In this document: positions 1-11,878 of the stretch, piece after piece
Numbering within the stretch: position 1 is the stretch's first letter
Layout: the number at the start of each line of letters is the position of its first letter
Assembly (NCBI GenBank): GCA_032164245.1
Contig: JAVMKO010000001.1
Span: forward strand, 20,311,603-20,375,602
Direction: 5' to 3'
Source of the DNA: Sternotherus odoratus
Taxonomy: Eukaryota; Chordata; Testudines; Kinosternidae
Length of the DNA: 64,000 nucleotides
The notes under the pieces: model-generated
What the model was told of the DNA's origin: nothing
What the model saw: only the letters and a program-made list of their open reading frames with translations
The model's database searches: none
Translations under genes and position numbers: made by a program

Positions 1-151
1 CCGCCTTCCGTTCCGGTCCTGCTTCTGGCGGCTTTTCGGCGGACATAGAACACTCTGCCGCACACAGTGAAAAGTTAAATTCCGACCAGGCCGCAAGCCC
101 GACTCGGCCGCGTTCACCGGTCCGCGGCGAACAAAAGGTTGGGGACCACTG
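1..151 (-). mobile_element. hAT MITE, terminal fragment cut by window edge
   Basis: The end GGTTGGGGACCACTG at 137-151 is a hAT-type terminal inverted repeat. Read on the minus strand, this piece follows the left half of the complete copy at 52725-53149: terminal repeat, then a CpG-rich body with repeated GTCCGCCGAAAA-type motifs. It is therefore the same family in the opposite orientation. The other end lies outside the window. No coding capacity is visible. Confidence 0.65.
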
Positions 152-530
152 GTCTAAACAGAATTCTCAAACAACGTGATCATTCTTAAGATTCCATTTA
201 TTTTCAGATCAGTGCCCTCTTTAAGAAATTATGCTAATGAAAGTGAACAATTTTAAACGTACAATGGGAGATGTACAATGGAGGGAGAAAGCAAAATAAT
301 AATGGTACGTGGATCCAAACCAGAAATAAGGAAATGCCTTTGTTTCCAGCTATTTATTACATGAACAAGATGTAACACATAGCAATGATATGTAATATGA
401 TTAATTATACCAGGGGTCGGCTACCTTTCAGAAGTGGTGTGCCGAGTCTTCATTTATTCATTCTAATTTAAGGTTTCATGTTCCAGTCATACATTTTAAT
501 GTTTTTAGAAGATCTCTTTCTATAAGTCTA

Positions 531-2360
531 TCTATCTATATATATAAAAGTCAAGTGGTGTATGTATGTATGTATGTATGTATGTACGTATGACAGCGAA
601 CTCCTCCCGCATCGTTTGAGCCAGAGACTTGAAATTTGGTACAGTGAGGGGTCTTAGGGTCTAGATGCTGGTAAGGGTCGAAAAAATTTCGGATCTCACC
701 TCTGACGCCCCCCAGGGGTGAAAGTCCTTCAGGGCCAATCACATCAGCTGGGCGGTTAGGTGGTGATGATGTCATAATACCCCCCTCCAACAGACACCTC
801 ACTCGCTCAGCTCACCCCTCCCTCCTCCAATGGAACCCCGGAGATCCCTCAGTTCTCTGCCCCTCCCCCCTCCCAACGGAACCCCGGAGATCCCTCAGTT
901 CTCTGCCCCTCCCACCTCCCAACGGAACCCCGGACTCCATCAGCTCTGTGTCCCCTCCCCCCCCCCCCCCTCCACCTGCGAAGGTCCCCGGAATCCCTCG
1001 GCTCTGGGCACCCTCCCCGCCTGCGACGGATCCGAGTTGGGTTTGGTGGGACAGTAAGTGAGGTGGGGGTGTCGGGTTCGGTCGGGGGGTGCGGTGGGGG
1101 TGTTGGGTTTGCTTAGGGGGGTGAGGTGGGGGTGTCGGGTTTGGTCGGGGGGGTAAGTGAGCCGGGGGGTGTCGGGGTTGGTCTGGGGGGGGGTGGGAAG
1201 GTGTCGGGGGGGTGAGGGGTGAGGGGTGGGTGTTGGGTTTGGTTGGGGGGGGAAGGTGTTGGGGTGGGTACCCAGACCAAACCCGACACCCCCCCGGCTC
1301 ACTTACCCCCGACCGAACCAGACACCCCCACCTCACCCCCCCCAAGCAAACCCGACACCGCCACCTCACCCCCCCACCAACCGCAACACCCCCTGACCAA
1401 CCCCAACACCCACACCTCACCCCTCACCCACCCCGACACCTTCCCACCCCCCCCAGACCAAACCTGACACCCCCTGGCTCACTTACCCCCCGACCGAACC
1501 CGACACCCCCACCTCACCCCCCCAACCAACCCCGACACCCACTGACCAACCCCAACACCCACACCTCACCCCTCACCCACCCCGACAACTTCCCACCCCC
1601 CCAGACCAAACCCGACACCCCCTGGCTCACTTACCCCCCCGACCGAACCCGACACCCCCACCTCACCCCCCCACCAATCGCAACACCCCTAGACCAAACC
1701 CGACACCCCCGGCTCACTTACCCCCCGACCGAACCCAACACCCCCACCTCACCCCCCCCAAGTAAACCCCACACCCCCGCAACACCCCCTGACCAACCCC
1801 AACACCCACACCTCACCCCTCACCCACCCCAACACCTTCCCACCCCCCCAGACCAAACCCGACATCCCCTGGCTCACTTACCCCCCGACCGAACCCGACA
1901 CCCCCACCTCACCCCCCCACCAACCGCAAACCCCCCTGTCCAACCCCAACACCCACACCTCACCCCTCACCCACCCTGACAACTTCCCACCCCCCCCCAG
2001 ACCAAACCCGACACCCCCCCAGCTCACGGTGCACTGTGTAGCACACAGATTATTAAATACACTGTTCGGTCGGGGGGTGAGGTGGGGGTGTCGGATTTGC
2101 TCAGGGGGTGAGGTGGGGGTGTCGGATTTGCTCAGGGGGTCAGGTGGGGGTGTTGGGTTTGCTTGGGGGGGTCAGGTGGGGTTGTCGGGTTTGGTCGGGG
2201 GGTAAGTGAGCCGGGGGGTGTTGGGGTTGGTCGGGGGGGTGGGAAGGTGTCGGGGTGGGTGAGGGGTGAGGTGTGGGTGTTGGGGTTGGTCAGGGGGTGT
2301 CAGCTGTCTGCCCCCTCCCCACCTCCGACTGACCCGAGCAACGCCGGGCACTTATGCTAG
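531..2360 (+). mobile_element. Non-autonomous Helitron, subfamily A copy 1
   Basis: The element begins with TC at 531 followed by TATATATAAAAGTC and ends with CTAG at 2357-2360. About 10 bases before the end is a short hairpin (CCCG-AGCAACGC-CGGG, about 2334-2348). These are the classic Helitron termini: 5' TC, 3' hairpin plus CTRR, insertion between A and T with no target duplication. Host A530 and T2361 flank it and lie within one older hAT element. Conserved 5' sequence covers about 550-800 (TGTA repeats, then the block around GAGACTTGAAATTTGGTACAG). The middle is a G/C-rich minisatellite. There is no Rep/helicase ORF; the long proline-rich frames are repeat artefacts. Confidence 0.85.
1036..2310. 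repeat. Strand-switching minisatellite inside Helitron A1
   Basis: Degenerate subunits of about 20-25 bp (GGTGTCGGGTTTGGTCGGGG types) are organised into a higher-order unit of about 148 bp; the TTCCCACC landmark recurs at 1441, 1590, 1837 and 1984. The array is G-rich on + from 1036, flips to C-rich at a GGGTACCC junction near 1270, and flips back near 2035-2070 across a short non-repetitive spacer (GTAGCACACAGATTATTAAA). Runs of four or more G occur on both strands, so quadruplex potential exists in both orientations. Confidence 0.85.
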
Positions 2361-2558
2361 TAATATATAACTAAACTATTGTTGTATATAAGTAAATAAG
2401 GTTTTTTAGATGTTTAAGAAGCTTCATTTAAAATTAAATTAAAATGTAGAGCCCCCCGGACCGGTGGCCAGGACCCAGGCAGTGTGAGTACCACTGAAAA
2501 TCAGCTCATGTGCCGCCTTTGGCACACATGCCATAGGTTGCCTGTACCTGAACTATAC

Positions 2559-4074
2559 CATCTCAAGGTGTAATTTCATTAAATCATTGATGATGAACAG
2601 GATTGGACTAAGCCAGCAATGGATGAAGTACCATCCCTACAGAGACACCTAAATGTCACAGAAAGTGTTTGTCTTAAGACTTATCACTCTGAGTTAGTAG
2701 TGAAGCATGATGGCTCATCATGGCATTAGTGGGGAGTTCACTGCAGGAAACATAATGTTTTGTGGTTATTAAAAATACCATGACACTTCACAGTAGTCCC
2801 GGTGGCTGTTCCTATTGTTTTCTTAAAAGTCCATTGGACAATGTTTTGCCCACCCAAGTCACCCCTTATAACTGGGAAATCATCTGAATCCCAGTCGCAG
2901 CCTCCACTCTTCCTCAACCTACAGCCCATTCTGCACTGTCAGATCTCAGAAGGGCCTTAGCCCCTTCCATGTATTTTTTGAAGGAGGGGATAGTATGGAG
3001 CATGATATGTTGGTGCTATCAGCCCTATTACATGGGGCCTACCATTTGCAGTTAAGCAGCTGACAGCCTTTGTATGATCTGCCTCAGGTATGATCTGAAG
3101 AATTACTGAGTGCCACTTAAAAACATTTTTTTTTAAACATGGGTAAAGCTTAAGTACCACTAAAGTATCATCATCTGAAAGCTTCTTGTGGGGGGTGAAA
3201 GCAACACTTTAAACGATCATCTGTATAATGAAACATTGGCTCTGGCATTCCCACCTGTAATTTTTCCCACAGTCCTCTCTCCAACATTGCCTGGCAATAT
3301 GAAGACATTAAAAAAGGAGTTCTGATTTTTCTGTTAATAAATCTGTGGCCTGACTTACTCCTCCAATTTGATCTCCAATCATCCTGGTATTTTAATTTAT
3401 TGAAATTAAATGCCAAGCTAGGAATGATTTTGATAGTCATTTCTCTTCATCAACAATGGCTTCTTAAAGTCAAAAATGTAAGAAATGCATATGGTTCTTA
3501 CGTTACAGATGACTATTCAAACGTAGGGCTCTTCCCCCCCCCCCAAATTGCATCTGAAACCACCATTCTGAAGAGGTGATGTTATTACCCCCATCGACTT
3601 GAGCATGAATGGTAAGGGCTTGATCCTGCCAGGTACTGAGCATTGCGGTCTCAGTCAAGCAAAACACTTAGGCGTGTGCTTAAATTTAAGCTTGAGTAGT
3701 CCCAGTCAGTGATTAGATACAAGACTGTCTTTTAAAAATAAAATGTTTTATTTTATGACAGAAGCACAAAAGTCAAACTATTTCCCCCCTATATTTTTTC
3801 TTGTGTTCCTTAAAATTATATAGAAACTCTGTTGCTGGCATTAAATGGAACATTCACCAAAAGGCTAAAGCTTACATGGCTGTGGAGATTGAATTGCACA
3901 TTGAATTGAATTGTGGAGATTGAATTACCCACTTACGAGGCTGCCAGCAAGCCAGCATTGGCAAGATGTTGACGAGACATTTCTGCTGCTATTAGCCGTG
4001 ATATTTTGGCTGTGTGAATAAACGGGACATCATCAGGGTTTCTATGTAAAATCTGTCACCAGTCCTGAATGACA
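2559..4074. other. Intronic sequence, little recognised
   Basis: AT-rich, without a credible ORF. I see an 11-C run at 3534-3544 and a possible MIR/CORE-SINE-like relic at about 3613-3715 (GGGCTTGATCCTGCCAGG and onwards). A local duplication of TGTGGAGATTGAATT lies at about 3881-3927. Confidence 0.4.
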
Positions 4075-4392
4075 ACGGGACTTAGTTAGCTTAGAAGATA
4101 CAAAGCCTTTCACCCTCAAGTCACCACTTCAAATCCAACTTAGGTTAATAAGTGACCATATAAGCTATTTGGTGGCCAGTATGAAAGAATATTGGTGGGC
4201 TCAGTCCACCTTTTATTAGACAGCTATCCATACCACAAGACCATCCTAACTGGTGTCCTTTCTGGCAGTTTGAAGAGAGAGACCAAGACCTGAATGGGAA
4301 TGGAGAGGGAGTTCTGTTCTTACTGAGAGTTGGATTCTTCAACCAGGTTTGAGACACATATGAGGAAGCTTCTACAGCTGCTGCCAAAGCTT
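4075..4392 (+). mobile_element. tRNA-derived SINE (probable)
   Basis: The head has a degenerate A-box-like segment (TAGTTAGCTTAGAAG, about 4084) and a B-box-like segment (CTTCAAATCC, about 4128-4137) at tRNA-like spacing. A SINE-type body follows (landmarks TAAGACCATCCTAACTGG-like and TTTCTGGCAGTTTGAAGAGA) and ends near 4392. The arrangement resembles turtle tRNA-type SINEs. No target duplication was resolved and the copy is diverged. Confidence 0.5.
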
Positions 4393-4856
4393 TGATATGG
4401 CTAAGTAGAAAACCTCTGTCCCCTGAGCTATCTATCTAGCATTTCCCATGAACACTATCATGTTCTGAAGAACAGAGAATTTCATTATAGAAACCAAGAG
4501 CACAAAGAGTTTATAACATTTCTTTAAAGTGAGCCTATGTCTTCCCTTGTCAGACTGAGAATGCGTATGTCAAATTTCACTCCAGGATGAATCTTTATGG
4601 GCAGTTTTATAAACAATTGAACAAAGGCAATTTAGGTGCTGGGCTACTTTCTGTCTTAGTGTTGGGAACAGCAATATTAGAAATTTAGTGCTTTAACTGA
4701 TGTGAAGATTGAGCTGTACTGGCGGTACCAATTTTGCAACATAAAGTGGGTTAGCAAGAGATTTTCATTGTTACAGTTTTCACAGCGTCACTAACCAGTT
4801 TCAAATCCAGAATACTTCTGCTCAGAAAGACACAGCATGAAATGATATAATCATTC
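4393..4856. other. Intronic sequence, nothing recognised
   Basis: Unique-looking AT-rich sequence with no credible ORF, repeat structure or splice-flanked exon that I can see. Confidence 0.4.
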
Positions 4857-5235
4857 GGGGTGGCCAACCTGTGCCCGAGAAGGAGCCACAATTTGCCAAT
4901 GTACATTTCCAAAGAACCACAGTATTATGTCAGCAATCCCCATCAGCTCCTCCAACCCGCCTGCCAGCTGCCCTCCTGATCAGCACCTCCCCTCCATCCT
5001 AGTGCCTCACGCAGCATGCAGGAGGCTCTGAGGGTGGGGTCGAGGAGAAGAATGAGAGCATGGCAGGATTGGGGAAGGGACAGGGCCTGGGGGGAAGGGA
5101 TGAAGTGGGGGCAGGACCAGTAGCAGAGGCAGGGGTTGAACAGTGAGCATTGGAAAGTTGGCATCTGTAGCTCTATCCCTGGAGTTGGTGCCTATGCCAG
5201 GAGCCGCATATTAACTTCTCAAGAGCCACATGTGT
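4857..5235 (+). mobile_element. hAT-like DNA transposon relic
   Basis: The left end GGGGTGGCCAACCTGTG (from about 4857) has the look of a hAT terminus and is followed by text typical of a sauropsid non-autonomous hAT (GAGCCACAATTTGCC, then a G-rich middle at 5030-5140). The right end decays after GAGCCGCATATTAACTTC (5202-5219) and no matching inverted repeat remains. No ORF. Confidence 0.5.
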
Positions 5236-6714
5236 AAATAGTAAATTTCATTGCAACAAAGTGCAGTGATTTCTCTGGGTGCTGTCAGTTAATTATAAGA
5301 TCATAGTGCGAATGAATTAGAAAATTTATACAAAGAATAGTTTTCTTTCAAAAGTAATGGAAGTCAGAAAAAAAGTTCACTTGAAAGAAAGGAGACCAAA
5401 CTGTAAAGGAATGGCATCTGTGAACTTAATGTAGTGCTCAGTAAGATAGGGTAAATAGAATGTTTATTATAATGCTTCATACATATATAAGGACATTTTG
5501 CTGTTCACCTTTCAAGATTAAAAATGCTTCTTATATTTTAATCAACTTTCTCGTAATGTTAGAATTTAGCTGTGTTATATAACAAATTTAACTCAGGCGG
5601 CATCCCATGTTGTTACATCAAATGCTATATTCATAAAAACACAATCACCATGGCAGTTCTGTACATGCAAGTCATATAGACGAGTCCCTGCAGTTGGACA
5701 AGTACTTGCAGTTGTAGACTGCTTCCTTTTTTTCATCATCAGTCATCTTTCTGCCTCAGAAAGCTCGAAAAACTAATCTCATAATTTATTTTTCTGCTTA
5801 AGTTCCTGTGCTCTCCAGGTTCTTTGCATTTTTTTCTTTGTCCTGGTTGGTATTTATTGCAAATTATTATGGTAAAATATTGCACAAAATTGCATTATTT
5901 TGTTCATGTAGGGCTGATTCAGACCCCACTGAAGTCAGTAGATGTCTTTCTGAATCTGTGCATTAGACTTAGAGCATCAAACTGTCTACCTAGCACTATT
6001 TTTTAAAATGTCTGTTCAGTCTGGTTCTCTTTCACATCATCTAGTATGTCCGTATTGCAAAAGAGTGTGAAGTAAAACTATCCTGCAGCATTCACATAAA
6101 ACAGTTTTGTTCAGAGTGGATGCATGTGGTGAGTGGGAGGGTGCAAAGAGAGACATCCCCCTCCCCCACATATGTATACAAATACCAGGAGATATTATCT
6201 GCAAGTGTTGTTGGTCCTGCCACTGATCCCAACTTGGGAAACCATCACATGAGTAAGGATTATACTCCTGATAATAAGGTTTACAGAATCAGATGCATAA
6301 TTACATGATGTATTTTTGAAGTTTAAAGGGCATCTCAAATAAAAATAAAATAGAGTTAATATTTTTCTCAAAAACAAGCAAAACTTGTGAAGGGGGAAAA
6401 TCTCGGATCTACTGGATAAATTATAATCCAAAGCATTCCCCTATTTAGGAATATTTTTAGTATATAAATTTGTTTCATCTAATCAATCATCTATTTGCAA
6501 ACTCACAAGCTATTCCTTTAGTACATTTATACTAGAACTTCAATCTTCTACTTACATTATCTTTCTTAATGTTTATTGTCAAAGCCTCTTGTTAAATAAA
6601 ATTAAGTGTGAAGAAGCCCATAGAAAATCAAAGGTTAATTAAATACCTCTTAATGAAGAAAAACATTATCCCACAAATGTGTTCCTACAAGAGAGTTAGG
6701 GGTTTGTTCACATA
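5236..6714. other. Intronic sequence, little recognised
   Basis: AT-rich. A short MIR-like fragment may lie at 5905-5950 (GGGCTGATTCAGACCCC). The short ORFs here have no recognisable domain and no splice context. Confidence 0.4.
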
Positions 6715-7545
6715 GAATCCTAGAAATGTAGAATTGGACAATACCTCAAGAGGTTATCTAGTCCAGCCACTGAGGCAGGACCAGGAATACCTAATACTTG
6801 ACAGGTGTTTCTCTAATCTGTTCTTAAAACCTCCTATAATAGGGATTCACAAACTCCCTTGGAATGCTATTCCAGTGCTTAAATATCCTTGTAATTGGAA
6901 AGATTTTCCAAATATCTAACCTAACTCTTCCTTGCAGCAGATTAACCCCAATACATGTTGCCCTACCTTTAATGGACATGGAGATCAACTGATCACCATC
7001 CTCTTTATAATAGCCCTTAACATATTTGAAGACTGTTATCAGGTACCCCCTCAGACATCTTTTCTTAAAACTAAAAATACCCAGTTCTTTTACTTTTTCC
7101 TCAGAGGTCAGGTTTTCTAAACCTTTTATCATTTTTTTTTTTTGCTCTCCTTTGGACTCTCTCTAGTTTGTCCTCAGTTTTGCTAAAATTTGGTACTCAG
7201 AGCTGGACACACTGCTCCAGCTGAGGCCTCACCAGTGCCAAGTAGACTAGGACAATTATCACTTGTATCTTGCACATGACAGTTCTGTGAATACACCCCA
7301 GATTTTTATTAATCTTTTTAGCAACTGCATCACATTGTTGGCTCATATTCAATTTGTGATCCACTATAATTCCCAGATCCTTTTCAGCAGTACTGCCACC
7401 TAGCCATTTATTCCCGATTTTGTAGTTGTGCATTTGATTTTTCCTTCTTAAGTGTAATACTTTGCATTCATCTTGATTGAATTTCATCTTGTTGATTTCA
7501 GACCAATTATCTGATTTCTTAAGGTTATACACTTGTTAACATATA
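6715..7545 (-). mobile_element. CR1 LINE, 3' portion
   Basis: Read on the minus strand this is the 3' half of a CR1 retrotransposon. The last third of the reverse transcriptase falls at about 7197-7532, with a CKVLHLRRKN block, then KDLGIIVDHKLNMSQQCD and a LALVRPQLE motif, all characteristic of CR1/L2-clade RTs. The 3' UTR reaches the terminal TAGAATCCTAGAAATGTAGAA text near 6715. The frame is open for about 110 codons but 5'-truncated, with later stops, so it is dead. CR1 inserts usually lack long target duplications and none is visible. Confidence 0.85.
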
Positions 7546-8644
7546 CAGTAAGGCTGGTTTGTACCACTCTGGCAGTGTAAAGGATCTTAAAGAGAGTGTA
7601 TATATAATGTATGCCCATTTTACAGACCCTTCACATTACCAGAGTAGTATAAAGGAGTTTTGGTGTAAAGGCGAATCAGGTTGTGTGTTTTATTTATCAG
7701 TATAACAAACTTTCATGTATGAAAACAGAACAAATAATGTTATAATAAAGGTGCTTATGCAAGTTCTGCACAATGTGGTAGATACAAACATAGTCATATG
7801 CATTAGTAGACAGGAGTTTCCATACAGAAATAAACCATAGATACATCTCTCATCTAACTAATCTGGGCTACCTATTCAAGTATCCTGCCTCTGGCTAAGA
7901 AACAAATTGTCTCTCCATGTATACAGCAGATGAGCAGCATGATTCCACTGTTATTGGTGATATTAGAAGACGCTACTCTGTGGAAGAGATCATTTTTTCC
8001 ATAACTAACTAACTCCAGGATTTTGAAAAGGTAAAATACCACGGCTTTTAGGTTTCTTTATTCTATGAACACCGATTTAAAAATTAAACCTCACTGACAT
8101 TACCTTCATGTTATATATTGTAGACTTTGACAGCACTGTATTTATCAATAGAGTAAGTAGCAAGTTTCATTCAGAAAGTAACCAATTTGTCCTTTAACAA
8201 GTTTTATAGAATACATTTACTGTTTTCCACTCCTACGCTGAGCTTCTTGTATCCAAATTATGATGCATCACACGGCTAAAAATCATTACTGTATTTTTCT
8301 TTGTTTTCTTTAATTTAAATGCCATGTGATATATCCTGCTAGGAAGGAAAATAAAGTAAAACATTTAAAAATAACTAAGGATATTTCGCCATATGTTTTC
8401 CATAAGTGAAGAGTAACTATATATTTAATATTAGATTAAGTGAAAATAGACCCAAGTAGACAAAACAGAAAAAGCACTGTAAGAGCACAGTGTCTCTCTC
8501 TCCTGTGTAACATGCTGTATCTTCCCATTGCAAAATGGAAGCTGACTCTGCAGACAGATGACGTCTAGGACTTCTAGTGCAATACACGGAAACCAAAATA
8601 CTAATTGTTGCATAGCTGCATAAACCACAAAATAAAGGCAATAT
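7546..8644. other. Intronic sequence, possible small fold-back
   Basis: Mostly unique AT-rich DNA. Around 7552-7685 the text (TTTGTACCACTCTGGCAGTG on the left; ATTACCAGAGTAGTATAAAGG on the right) looks like a decayed fold-back or SINE relic, but no boundaries could be fixed. Confidence 0.35.
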
Positions 8645-8945
8645 TTCATAGCTTCAGGAATTCTAAGGCCAGAAGGCACCATTATGAATACGTAGTCTGA
8701 CCTCTGGCATAATAAAGGCCATTGATTTAATTCAGTATGTTTAGAATGTATTTAATAGAAATACTTCCCATCTTGATTTAAAAATGTGAAGTGTTGAAAG
8801 ATCCACCACATGCCTTAATAAGTAGTTCCAACAGTTAATTATCCTCCCAGTTAAAAATGTGTGCCTTATTTCTAGCCTGAATTTATCTAGCTTCAGCTCC
8901 AGCCACTGAATATTGAACTTAGATCTTTTTTAAAAGACAGATTCG
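8645..8945 (-). mobile_element. CR1 LINE 3' fragment (older subfamily)
   Basis: Antisense CR1 3' end: AATTCTAAGGCCAGAAGGCACCA near 8660, then CACCACATGCC and CAGTTAAAAATGTGTGCC, matching the more complete antisense CR1 copies at 24245 and 47995 in this window. It is about 300 bp, diverged and non-coding. Confidence 0.7.
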
Positions 8946-10619
8946 TGAATCATTAAACTCAGTGTTTGTTTTAAAAGTATTTTATTTTTAAAAAATCCAA
9001 GAAGACACTATACTACTAATATAACTCAAAAATTTGAAATACTCATTTTTATTAAAAAGTCCATACATTGCTGAGGGTACAGTTCTAGAATTTACAAGGC
9101 TTTTGAGCCAGTATCTGATTTGGCTCACACTCATCTCTGTTCTTGAGTCTTCTATTTCCTTATTCCCTATTTATACCTTGCTTGGTTTAGCAGAAGCAGC
9201 GTATTATGAGTTCATTTAGCTTTTATGTTTGTTTAAATGTGTTACTATAATAACATGATATCTTTAGGGACTTTGGAATTGTTTGGAGGAAAAATTACCT
9301 CATTCTTTGTAATGGGATTTTGTCTGGCTATTACTTTTCTGTATTTTTTTTCTGCTGGTTTTTGATGCCTAGCACATGCACTTCTATTAACAACTAGTAG
9401 GTCATTGCTGTTATGGATCCAGTCAGTGGATACATAGAGCATTAATGTTCTGATCAAACTTCGTAATATGTTGAGTTTTTGCTTTGGTGGTTTCTGAAGA
9501 AGTTGTGCCAAAAAAAAAAAGCCCATGGCATAACTAAATTATTGACAGTTACACCATATAATCGCAGATTTTGGAACTTCTAAGGGGATACCAAATAAAC
9601 TTAGATTACAGCCATTGTCTTAGCCAAAACCATGAGATTGTACCAGTTGACAGCATGAGTCTCTACAGTTTAATCTAAGGAGGCAAGACCTGTACTAGGG
9701 TGTAATAGATTCAAATCATCTGAGGCTCAGACACAGAGAGGGAAATATTACACACACTGACAAGTAGGACAAGTACGAGGATTCTCAGTGTAATTAATAG
9801 ATACTGGGGGTTCTGACCCAATTTTAGATTGGTCTAGTGTAGGTTGCATTTTACTTGGATAGGGACTTTCTGAGACAGTGCCAGAACTTTTTGTGTGTTT
9901 GTATAGGGCCTTCCACAATGGTCCATGACTGCATCTCCTAGGCATTATTACCATACACATCATAATAATTAGGATTTTTTATTTTGGTTTCCCATTTTTG
10001 ATTTGGAGGCTCCCTGTGGGTGAATTCCTTTTAGTTGTAGTGTATTTACACTGAGCTTGTCTCCAGTTATGAGAAATTTCTTTTGAATTTGCTCCGCAAA
10101 TATATCATTGAGGTGACTGTAACACAAAAGATATTCCTGTACCAATACTCCTTGTTAAATCTCTCTATTATTGTGGCTATTTACCTTGTTACGTCTGCCA
10201 GGTATTTGTGGATTCGGCAGGAATCATCCACATTTGAAGAGGATTGGGCAATTTCAGTTGCTTTCTTCTGTCAAACCTGGCAGCTCATGCTGGGCAAAAA
10301 TTATAAAAAAATACAAGAGGATCAATGAAGGTTTGACAGATTGTTTAACAGTGTTCTGGAATGTTTGTGTGACCCCAAGTGTAGGCTTTCACCTTAATGA
10401 ATTGACTATCTCTATAGCAGTAGCAAGCTAAAGAGGATTGCATTGATACTGGGGCTCAGGTGCTTTATATGTATTGTATAAATCTTGGAATTCAATTAAT
10501 ATGAGATTATATTGTACCATGTATGGACTCTGTTCTAATTAACTGAAAATCATTTTAAATGAAGTGATCACCTCCTTGGCTTGTTTAAAGCAACAAATTG
10601 TCATTGACTTCAATGGAAC
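8946..10619. other. Intronic sequence, nothing firm
   Basis: AT-rich unique sequence. It contains an 11-A run at about 9510-9520. The short ORFs have no recognisable motif. Confidence 0.4.
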
Positions 10620-10621
10620 TA

Positions 10622-11301
10622 CAGTAAACCCTCGATTTAACGGACCTCGATTTAACGGACTTCGGATGCAACGGACAAAATTTCTAAGCAAGTCTGATGC
10701 ATCCGAAATCCATTTGTCGCGGGCGGGCTGCCGGCTCCCGGCTCCCGCCTGAGTCCCGCCTGCAGGCGGACTGGCTGCTGGCTGCCGGCTCCCGCCTGCG
10801 GGCGGGCTGGCTGCCGGCTCCTGGCTGCCGCCCGCGTCCCAGCAGCCGGGACCCGGGCGGGCTGGCTGACGGCTCCCAGCTGCCGCCTGGGTCGGAAGCG
10901 AGCGGGCTGGCTGATGGGTCCCAGCTGCCGCCCGGGTCCCAGCAGCGGGAGGGCTGGCTGGCTGCCGGCTCCCGGCTGCCGCCTGGGTCGGACCCGGGCG
11001 GGCTGGCTGCCGGCTCCCGGCTGCTGCCCGCGTTCCAGCAGCCGGGACCCGGACGGGCTGGCTGACGGGTCCCGGCTGCCGCCCGGGTCCCAATAGCCGG
11101 GATCCCAGCAGGCTGGCTGACGGCTCCCAGCTGTCACCCAGGTCCTGGCAGCGGGCGGGCTGCGGAGCTGCTGCCCCGACCCTGTGGCGGTCGGGCTGCT
11201 GCTCTGACAGCTCGGGGTTTTTTTTGTTATTAAATAACGGACTTTTTCATTTAACGGACACCCCCTCGCCCGAATTAGTCCGTTAAATGGAGGTTTTACT
11301 G
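10622..11301 (+). mobile_element. Tigger/pogo-type (Tc1-mariner) non-autonomous element
   Basis: The termini CAGTAAACCCTCGATTTAAC (from 10622) and the reverse complement of TCCGTTAAATGGAGGTTTTACTG (to 11301) are inverted repeats. Both flanks show the dinucleotide TA (10620-10621 and 11302-11303), the canonical Tc1/mariner target duplication. The ATTTAACGGAC motif occurs twice in the left terminus. The 680-bp interior is a GC-rich minisatellite rather than transposase. The long ORFs crossing it are composition artefacts. Confidence 0.85.
10715..11200. repeat. GC/CpG-rich minisatellite inside the Tigger-type element
   Basis: Degenerate tandem units built on GGGCGGGCTGGCTGCCGGCT and CCCGGCTGCCGCCTGGGTC phrases, roughly 45-75 bp per unit, with many CpG dinucleotides still present. 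It is enclosed by the transposon termini, so it was carried as cargo or expanded after insertion. Confidence 0.8.
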
Positions 11302-11303
11302 TA

Positions 11304-11878
11304 TGCTGATTTACACTATCTGATAATCTGGCTACCTTAGCATTTTGTATGCCAGGTATTACTGATTCTAGTGGGAGTTTTCAGGAAGGCTGCTTTTGGG
11401 ATTTGGCCCTCTTTGAATTATATTTGTTTACAAATCCAGTAAACATTTATTGTTGAGGTGAGGGTAAGTAGGAACTCTTCCAAATCAGTTATGTGTATTG
11501 AAACATGCAAACAAATCACAAAGAAAAACCTTTACTAGTGTTACAAAACTAGATTATCTGCAAATATTTGCACACAGAAAAAGTAACATTTAAGTATATT
11601 ATCCTCATTCAACTAGTGGTGAAAAGGTAATTTCCAAACTCTTCAAATGCTGCATTAAAAATTAAACACCTACAGTCAGTTAATATTAGCCTAACTTAAA
11701 CCCATAAACTTTATCCTTAAACCATCCCATAGTGTCATTCAATTTCAGGGTTCCTTAAATATTGGATGATCAGACAGACAAAACATTTGGTTCAGTGGAT
11801 GGAGCTGGAATGGATGTAAACTTGATCATCAATGTCATTCATATATATACACATATATACAGACACACACAAACACAC
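11304..11878. other. Intronic sequence with AT/CA microsatellite
   Basis: Unique AT-rich sequence ending in an alternating TA/CA tract at about 11838-11880. No other structure seen. Confidence 0.4.

Larger units (their letters stand above)
411..2550 (+). mobile_element. hAT MITE split by a Helitron
   Basis: The left end CAGGGGTCGGCTACCTTTC (from 411) and the right end (last bases CCTGTACCTG, to 2550) are imperfect inverted repeats. The flanks carry a near-perfect 8-bp target duplication, AATTATAC at 403-410 and AACTATAC at 2551-2558, as expected for hAT transposons. Removing the Helitron at 531-2360 leaves about 310 bp (411-530 plus 2361-2550) with no ORF, so this is a non-autonomous element. 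The host insertion is older than the Helitron. Confidence 0.8.

Noticed and set aside
1212..2000. CRISPR-like array
   Set aside because: Repeats are degenerate, without unique spacers, inside a Helitron in a eukaryotic intron.
812..2360. Long proline/histidine-rich ORFs (up to 255 codons) at 800-2000 and similar ones at 20171-21082 and 51880-52566
   Set aside because: They arise from the C-rich minisatellite of Helitrons and exist in several frames at once; there is no start context, domain or conservation.
10539..11137. ORFs of 120-184 codons on both strands in the GC-rich block
   Set aside because: Composition artefact of the minisatellite inside a Tigger-type element; both strands and several frames stay open.
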